Assembly: GCA_024180945.1 (NCBI GenBank) | Contig: JAKSGN010000038.1 | Span: forward strand, 1,488,001-1,552,000 | Reading direction: 5' to 3' | Source: Macrophomina tecta | Taxonomy: Eukaryota > Ascomycota > Dothideomycetes > Botryosphaeriales > Botryosphaeriaceae | Length of the DNA stretch: 64,000 bases | Part shown: positions 58,427 through 64,000 of the stretch, piece after piece | Layout of the letters: each line of letters begins with the position of its first letter | Numbering within the stretch: the stretch's first letter is position 1 | The notes under the pieces: model-generated | Told to the model about the DNA's origin: nothing | The model's input: only the letters and a program-made list of their open reading frames with translations | Database searches by the model: none | Program-made: the position numbers and the translations under genes

Positions 58427-58437
58427 TGGCCGAGCGG
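58427..58437 (+). promoter_or_regulatory. Pol III box A
   Basis: TGGCCGAGCGG matches the TRGYNNAnnGG box A consensus within the D arm of the tRNA gene. It lies 5' of the 55-nt insert, so the A-to-B spacing is enlarged to about 126 bp. Confidence 0.85.
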
Positions 58438-58444
58438 TTATGGC

Positions 58445-58499
58445 GTAAGTTACCACAGTATAACGTCGTCCACCTCAACACCATCTAACAGCATCACAG
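58445..58499 (+). other. mRNA-type (GT-AG) intron candidate inside the tRNA
   Basis: These 55 nt start with GTAAGT, contain CTAAC at 58485-58489 (branch A at 58488, 11 nt before the end) and end with CAG. That is the signal set and size of the protein-gene introns in this window. Exact removal joins D-stem position C25 to G26 and the anticodon stem, giving a normal tRNA-Leu. The position (25/26) is not that of eukaryotic nuclear tRNA introns. Whether the spliceosome, the tRNA endonuclease or neither removes it cannot be read from DNA. Confidence 0.7.
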
Positions 58500-58511
58500 G
58501 CTAGTTTCAGG

Positions 58512-58541
58512 TCTTCTGAAAAGAGTCCCGAAGACAGGGTT
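58512..58541 (+). other. Canonical tRNA intron (after position 37)
   Basis: A 30-nt intron lies one base 3' of the anticodon, the standard site in eukaryotic nuclear tRNAs. Its CTGAA (58516-58520) is the exact complement of the anticodon-loop bases TTCAG (58506-58510), the usual extended pairing that presents the intron to the tRNA endonuclease. Confidence 0.8.
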
Positions 58542-58563
58542 TACTAGTTGGGAAACCTTCGTG

Positions 58564-58574
58564 GGTTCGAGTCC
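58564..58574 (+). promoter_or_regulatory. Pol III box B
   Basis: GGTTCGAGTCC matches the box B consensus GGTTCGANTCC within the T arm of the tRNA-Leu(CAG) gene. Confidence 0.9.
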
Positions 58575-58593
58575 CACTCTTCTCATCATCATC

Positions 58594-58600
58594 TTTTTTT
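58594..58600 (+). terminator. Pol III terminator (T7)
   Basis: A run of seven T residues on the sense strand starts nine bases after the tRNA discriminator base, a standard Pol III termination signal. Confidence 0.85.
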
Positions 58601-60167
58601 GCCCTTGCCAGGCTCCATGCCAGTGGGCCATGCCTGTGCTTGTGCTGACGGCGTTGGCCGGATGGTGTTGGAGTCAAGGTAGCTCCCGTGCGGACGTTGC
58701 CGGTCTTGGCATTTCAGTGTTGTGCACAAACACAAAGTTTTCAGCGTCCTGAACGCCACGGTTGCAGTAGCCCACCAGTAAGTTGAGTGTCAGGCGTGGA
58801 CTTGGAACCAGAGTGATTGTTTCTGGATAGGAGCCCGCGTGCGATCGGCGTAGGGCGAGCTTGACGGCCTTTCAGTGATCATACCATGCCATGCTCCAGG
58901 CAAGAGTTGCGTGGCTTCACTCGCTCCGGGCCCGGTAGGCTTGCTGTACGTGTCATGTCTGAATCGGTTCTCATGCTTGGGCTGTTGGAGCATGTAGCGC
59001 GGTGAAGACAGGAGTGCGCGGGGGATTTCTGAAATGCCTCAAGAAGCCGCTCTGGGGAAAGTCGAGCCTTAAAAGTCGCGCAGCCCCTGGAAGTGAAAGC
59101 CGTCAAGATTAGGCGATGGACCGCACGTTCAAGCGTCGCAAGTCGTGGGTTGTGCCTCGAGACTGGAGTGCCAAGGTGAAACAGATGGAAGACAAGCATT
59201 TGATGGATGGCGTTATGCCTGATCGGTGACTTGGTAAGCGTTGCGCGCAGAACATCGTTCTGGACCTGCATCATGCGATCCGCACCCCATGGTGTGGCAG
59301 CACAGCCGCCGTCAGAGGACTCGGAAACGCGGGCGGCGAGGCGGATGAGAGACGACTTTTGCGGACGCAGAAGAAGGAGGCGGGCCGGAGAGGTAGTGAC
59401 AAGCGCGGGCAATGGCGGCGCAAGCTGGGCCACAGTAGCAGGTCGTGGTTGCCGGTCGGGTGCTTGCCTCTAAACACACCGACTGGGAAGCTCATACCGA
59501 GAGCTGGGAAGTTTGCCGTCTTGGGGGATTGAGATGCGCAGGGCGCCCAGGACACCCGCCCCGGCGTTCCCTGTCAGCACGGCGGGATGCCGGAGAGACG
59601 CAAAGGTTGAGTTTGTTATACACTTTTGGCTTCAGGCCGCAGCGGCGTCCGGCGACAAGGACAAGACCACGCACGCCGGGCTGCACGGAGCACACTGGGG
59701 GAAGCTTGGGCAGTTGACGAATGCCGACCCATCGCAATTTACAGGCGTGCTGTGCAACCGCGCGGCGGGTGGGCGCGGGCGACGCGGGCAGGCGGTTGGC
59801 GGCGGGCTCGAGCAGGCGGCGTGGCGGACAAGCAGCGCGCGATGAAACGCGTGGTGAAACGGCCACCGGGAGAGATTGGGGGGTGGCTGGCCGTCGGCAG
59901 GACTTGGTCGGCGAGCGTGGGCCTGGCCGCCGCTGCATCTGCGCCCGGCCGCCCGCGGCGATCATCCATGACGCGTAGCTTCCTCTCACGTGACTGGGGC
60001 TGAGCAGCCCGCGCGCATAAGGAAGCCGCAGCCCGCCAGCCTTTGTCGGTGCCGTCGCTCGACGCTCTCTTCGAACCACTGCAGCGTTCCCTTCTGTGTT
60101 GTCCACCTGCTATCTGTCTCCGGCTTCTCCTCCCGACTGCTGTGACCCCGCGTTCCTGGGCTCCATC
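58601..60167. other. Intergenic between the tRNA and a membrane-protein gene
   Basis: About 1.6 kb. Long frames from 59492 to 61052 on minus (204 and 437 codons) are antisense or GC-rich noise. The last 170 bp before 60168 are pyrimidine-rich, suiting a promoter and leader. No further RNA gene is seen. Confidence 0.5.
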
Positions 60168-61343
60168 ATGAAGTCCCACGCTTTTGGCCTCGGCGCCGCC
60201 CTGGCCCTCGCTGCGCCTTCCGCCGCCTTCCTGCTTCCCTCGACCGCGGACGGCGTGGTTCCCGACCGTGAATTCAGCCTGGTCGACACCACTTCGCAGC
60301 TGTTGACCCTCGACTGCCCCGGCTGTCCCTTTGCCGGCTCTTCCGACGACGATCTGGTGTGGGTCCAGGGCGTCGAGAATTCCTTGGTCTGTCCCTCTCC
60401 GGTCGCGCTCTCGAAGCACGCGTGCACCTACTAACCGCCGCTCCAGCTGCTCAATTTCTCCGTCGTCGAGGGGCACAGCATCGAGCTGAACGGCGTCAAG
60501 CTCTACCCGCCGTCCTTTGACACCATCCCTCAGCCCATCCCCGTCTACCAGGTCCGCGCCGACATCCCGCTGACCGACATCCGTGCCAACATCGGCAAGT
60601 ACACCGACAAGCCTCTCCGCATCTCTGCGTACGCCCTGGAAATCGACCCCGCCGTGACCGGATCTGCCGGCGATGAGCTGGTGCCCATGACCCTGCAACT
60701 CTCGTCCCTCGAGGCCCACCGCATCGGTGTTCCTGCCCTCTCCGTCAAGCTTATCAAGCACCCCGAGGGCGGCCTCTCCATCCTGCCCATTACTACTGCC
60801 GCTCCCATCCACGGGAGCGAGCCTCAGCAGAATGACGACGAGTGCGAGAGTTGGCCTGTGCTCTGCAAGTGGCGTGCTATGATCACCGACCGCATTCACA
60901 GCATGAAGGGTGGTCTGAACAAGATCAAGGGTGGCTGCATGAAGGGTCGTCCTCACGCTACCGGCAAGCCTGAGGAGCACCAAGAGCGCCCCAACCACCT
61001 GCCTGGCCACCGTCGCCCGCACCACGGCCCTCACGGCATCATGCGCCACCATCGCAGCGGCCCTCTTGCTCGTTTCTTTGCTACCATCGGCCGCGTTATG
61101 ATTCCCATCGCCATCGGTATCTCCATTGGCGCCCTTACCTACGCTATGGGCTGGCTCTTGGGCTGCATCATCGCGTATGCCTGGGTCAAGTACAACCAGA
61201 GGCGCGGCAACGGCTACGAGGTTGTTGCTGCTGATGAAGAGGATGTTCTGGCCAAGGAGGACATCCCGGCCGAAGCGCCCCCGGTCTACACCGAGAAGGA
61301 AGCTGCCTCAGAGGAGGAGGGTATCGAAGACCGACAACTGTAA
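60168..61343 (+). CDS. Conserved fungal secretory-pathway membrane protein, unknown function
   Basis: Exons 60168-60386 and 60447-61343 with a 60-bp intron give 371 aa. The donor is GTCTGT, weaker than usual, but the branch site CTAAC sits 14 bp before the CAG acceptor and the join keeps frame. A signal peptide (about residues 1-20, GLGAALALAAPSAAFLLPS) leads to a luminal domain with a CPGCPF motif. A beta-rich region follows (LLNFSVVEGHSIELNGVKLY; VYQVRADIPLTD; LEAHRIGVPALSVKLI). Then come a His/Arg-rich linker (LPGHRRPHHGPHGIMRHH) and one transmembrane helix at about 292-322 (IPIAIGISIGALTYAMGWLL). The cytosolic tail is acidic, with a PPVY motif (AEAPPVYTEKEA) that could bind WW or ubiquitin-ligase domains. 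The layout is that of type I proteins known only as fungal DUF families. No function is assigned. Confidence 0.82.
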
Positions 61344-62729
61344 GCAGTGCTTCTTCGACTTGGACACGGGTAAAAGATTGGACTCACGGCATTGTATCAC
61401 ACTTGAACTGGTCTAGGACGGCACGGATCCGACAGTATGAAAGGCGTTTGGGAAGGAAATAGGCAGGGCTTCTTTTCTGGGAATTATCTTCTCTATCTTT
61501 GGCTGATCGCAGTTACTCTCAGCTAGATGCTCATGGGTACAATCCATGATGAATGAGATCAAAGCAACATTCTGTGCATGGTTCATGCGACGTAATTGTT
61601 GCTCCATCTGAACCGGAAGGTAGCGGATCAAACAAGTTTGGCAAATGGAAGCCTTGTCCATAATAGTACACCATGTCGCAAGCGAAACAAGGCAAACACA
61701 GTTCCAGGCACAGGCAAGTCGCAATGGTCGGGTCGTGCCAGGCGCTTGGTGTGGGAGGGAACTTGGCAGCCAAGACGCGCATAACCTTCAGGCGCGTGCA
61801 AAAGCAGGGCCTTCACCTCCTGAGATTCAGGAGTGAGAGATTAAAGGTGGACATCCACAGCGTACATCGTGCAGATGATAAATATAGATAAGATTTGCGA
61901 GAGTCGGGCATGTCGTTGGCTAGTAGGATCATCGCGGAACGGGTTGAGCAAGCGAGCACCATCCAGCGGGGAGGACGGGCATCCCTGCGACTGTGGGTCT
62001 GCCTCACGGCACGTCAGTCCCGGCGTTCCCCACGCTGCTGTCGGTGGCGCTTGAGCTTAATTCTGCGAACCTCAGTCGCTCTTCGCTGCCGTTCGAAGCG
62101 AACGTCTGCGATTTGTGGTGGATGCTCTCTTTGTCTCGCTGGAAACCATTCCATTGGTGTTACGATACCGCCTGCCAGGACGAATCCGGAGCAGAGGCAG
62201 TCGCCTGGACGCAAGTGGCCAAAGAAATTGCATGCACTTACGTCCGCACGACCGCCTCTACTCCATGCGTCCCTCTTTTCCGAGCCATATATGCTTGGGC
62301 GGCAACGGCATTTCTCAGCGATCAGCTCGCTAGCGCAGCCATCAAACTCCTGGGTGCCGGAATTCACCATCTGGTAATTCTGGGCTTCCGCATTCGGCGA
62401 TGGTGATAGGAAAGGAAAGATCTTGAGATGGTGGAATTGAGGTTTCGAGTAAGGCAAAAACTCGGGGATTGGCCTAAATGGAGGGGTTGCAAGTGGCCAG
62501 AGGTTAGAGTTCTCCTACTTAGGAAAATGTAATACCTGCGTATTGTGGCTACTGTTTCGTGTGAAAGTGAGGTGCGCACAATGCCTTGGCGCAGCTATTG
62601 TGCGTGCACCAGCAGATAAAGCCTCTTCGCCGTTTGCAGCACCACTATCTTCCTTCCGTTCCTCTACAACGAAGCTTCTTTATTCCTCGACCATACGTTT
62701 TCTTCTCCGAGCTCCCCACCACCACCACC
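61344..62729. other. Intergenic between two plus-strand genes
   Basis: About 1.4 kb. A minus frame at 62014-62457 with several cysteines and a plus frame at 61993-62406 overlap each other. Neither has a supported start, domain or splice pattern. It probably holds the 3' UTR of the membrane-protein gene and the promoter of the coiled-coil gene. Confidence 0.45.
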
Positions 62730-64000
62730 ATGTCGTCCACCTACGACATCGCCGTCGAAGAGCAGCGCGAGCTCGAAATTGTCGGGCTAAAGGAAGAAGT
62801 CCAAACCCTCAACAGGTGGCTCAACCACAGCACAAAGAAGAGTGAGATCGCGGAAAGCGCTCTCAAGAAGTCGCAAGCGGGCTACATCCGGTCCGAAACC
62901 GAGCTCAAGGAGGCCTTGGCCTCAAACATCAAGCTTGTGAGCGAGAAGAAGACGCTCGAGGAGCAGCTGCGTGCTGAGCGCGACCAATCCCAGCTGCTGC
63001 TCGACGAGCGCAACAAGGAGACCAACGAAGCAAAGAAACTTCTTTCTTCTGCCGAGAAGACAATCTTGGACATCCAAGGCCCCGAGGGCAGCCACGGCAA
63101 GCTCGTGTCCAGGCTCCTCGCCTGCCAGCACGCACTAGACATCAGTGACCAGGCGTCCAAGGCGAAGGACGTCGCCATCGAGGGGCTCAACGCCAGGTTG
63201 AGCATCTTCACCAAGGAGTTCGAGAAACTCAACCGTGAGCTCATGACCGTGAGGAACAACATGGCACAAGCCCGACGCCCGCCGCTGCTCCCTCAGCGCC
63301 CGAGTCCGTCCAAGGCAACCTCGCCGCCGAGCTTGCCGACGTCGCCAGCGAGGGTGAGGATGAATCTCACCCGGAGAGCCCCGACACGAACGAACATCCT
63401 CCCATCTCAACTCCTATCGCGCCATTGCCTCTCTCTCTCGCCAACGACTCGACCGATGACGGCACCACAGCTACCAGTCCCTCTAACGCCGCTGACTCCG
63501 CCACGGAGCAGCAACCAGTCACCGGTGGCGGCCATGGTGTTGCCGGCGACATCCAACAGCGTCTGGAGAAGGCCCGCAACGAAGGCCGCGATGAGGTCCG
63601 CCGCGAGTACGAGAGCCTCTTCCGCATGTGCGAGCCGCCCGACGGAGAGCCCGACTTGCGCAACGGCCGCTGGGAACCGATGTTCGACGGCAACCGCAAG
63701 ACCATGCACGAGGCGGCCGGCGGCATCCCGTCGCACCTCAGTTGGATGTACGACCTGCCGGCGGGTACGGAGCTGGCCCCAGAGGTGAAGAAGGAGTGGG
63801 CTACCAAACACTATCCCCTCGCCGGTCCTTACGACGCCAAGCAGGCCGTCCAGATGTTCCCAGAGGAGCGCGCCAAGCGTCTTGCGGCCGTCGACAGGAT
63901 CAAGTATCTCGAGACTCATGGTATGAATGATCTGAAGGAACAGTTGGACAAGCAGACCGTGCAAACAAACATGATCAGCAACGAGTTGAAGCTCGCGTCA
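62730..64000 (+). CDS. Coiled-coil protein of unknown function (cut by the right edge)
   Basis: Exon 62730-63234 and exon 63297 to at least 64000 are joined by a 62-bp intron (GTGAGC to CCTCAG) that switches frame; 403 aa are visible. Without the intron the first frame drifts into meaningless Pro/Arg/Ser sequence, while the joined frame gives coherent helical protein. Residues 10-165 form a strong coiled coil (LKEEVQTLNRWLNHSTKK; LKEALASNIKLVSEKKTLEE). A disordered acidic and Pro/Thr-rich linker follows. A second helical region starts near 260 (IQQRLEKARNEGRDEVRREY), then a patch rich in aromatics (NGRWEPMFDGNRKTMHE; GIPSHLSWMYDLPAG). I do not recognise the family. The start at 62730 follows ACC repeats in a good context; the frame is open upstream to 62586 but that part is not protein-like. 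The 3' end lies beyond the window. Confidence 0.7.

Larger units (their letters stand above)
58420..58585 (+). tRNA. tL(CAG): tRNA-Leu(CAG) with two inserts
   Basis: The acceptor stem GGGAAGA (58420-58426) pairs with TCTTCTC (58578-58584), with one G-T pair. The D arm is GCC/GGC (58429-58431 and 58442-58444), with the GG of the D loop at 58436-58437. The anticodon stem is CTAGT (58501-58505) with ACTAG (58543-58547). The loop TTCAGG plus T38 gives anticodon CAG at 58508-58510, which reads CUG as leucine. A long variable region (58548-58560) fits a class II tRNA. The T arm is GTGGG/CCCAC with loop TTCGAGT. The discriminator is A58585 and CCA is not encoded. Two segments interrupt it: 58445-58499 between positions 25 and 26, and 58512-58541 after position 37. 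Removing both leaves an 81-nt tRNA with no gaps. The intact stems argue against a pseudogene. The total span and the off-site insert would make standard tRNA finders miss or mis-model it. Confidence 0.85.

Noticed and set aside
62014..62457. A cysteine-containing minus frame, considered as a small secreted protein
   Set aside because: There is no signal peptide, the start is uncertain, and the cysteine spacing matches no known knot. An overlapping plus frame is equally open.
63235..63270. A 36-bp intron in the coiled-coil gene
   Set aside because: It is too short and keeps the wrong frame. The 62-bp option ending at 63296 restores the long downstream frame.

Overview
This is a nuclear segment of a filamentous ascomycete, most likely Pezizomycotina and probably Dothideomycetes (class is an inference from protein likeness). 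The signs are short GT-AG introns (mostly 49-75 bp) with CTAAC- or CTGAC-like branch sites, genes on both strands with their own promoters, and fungal marker proteins: the osmosensor SHO1, dynactin RO-10, a vacuolar subtilisin, a Frm2-type nitroreductase and an RfeG-like factor. There are no operons. I reassembled exon chains by hand from splice signals and reading-frame continuity.

Layout. 275-883 (+) is an OsmC-family gene. 884-5658 is gene-poor, with two weak coiled-coil exon candidates. 5659-13731 (-) is one four-exon BEACH/WD40 giant of 2632 aa. It is divergent from a vacuolar serine protease at 14764-16629 (+). 18052-21918 (+) encodes a 1288-aa low-complexity protein. A 5.5-kb stretch without a recognisable gene follows, between convergent genes. 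27394-28460 (-) is RfeG-like, 29949-31088 (-) a GST with a C-terminal extension, 31550-31870 (-) a two-exon 86-aa membrane protein, and 32302-34473 (+) DNA polymerase eta. A second gene-poor stretch runs from 34474 to 40911.

The denser part begins with a Frm2-like nitroreductase (40912-41852, -), NAD(P)HX epimerase (43555-44673, -, seven exons), mitochondrial ribosomal protein bS16m (45097-45838, +), a vacuolar-type amino-acid transporter (46348-48205, -), RO-10/dynactin p24 (48529-49211, +) and SHO1 (50870-51951, +). After another gene-poor stretch come a secreted chitin-binding protein (55959-57659, -), a tRNA-Leu(CAG) gene (58420-58585, +), a type I-like membrane protein (60168-61343, +) and a coiled-coil protein cut by the right edge (62730-64000, +).

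The most unusual object is the tRNA. Besides an ordinary 30-nt intron after position 37, it carries a 55-nt insertion between positions 25 and 26. The insertion has mRNA-type signals: GTAAGT at the 5' end, CTAAC, and CAG at the 3' end. Removing both inserts leaves a well-formed tRNA-Leu. If the cell really splices it this way, a Pol III tRNA would depend on the spliceosome as well as the tRNA endonuclease.

The genes serve unrelated housekeeping roles: vesicle traffic, proteolysis, DNA damage tolerance, metabolite repair, translation, transport, dynein function and osmosensing. I see no biosynthetic cluster, intact transposon or CRISPR-like array.
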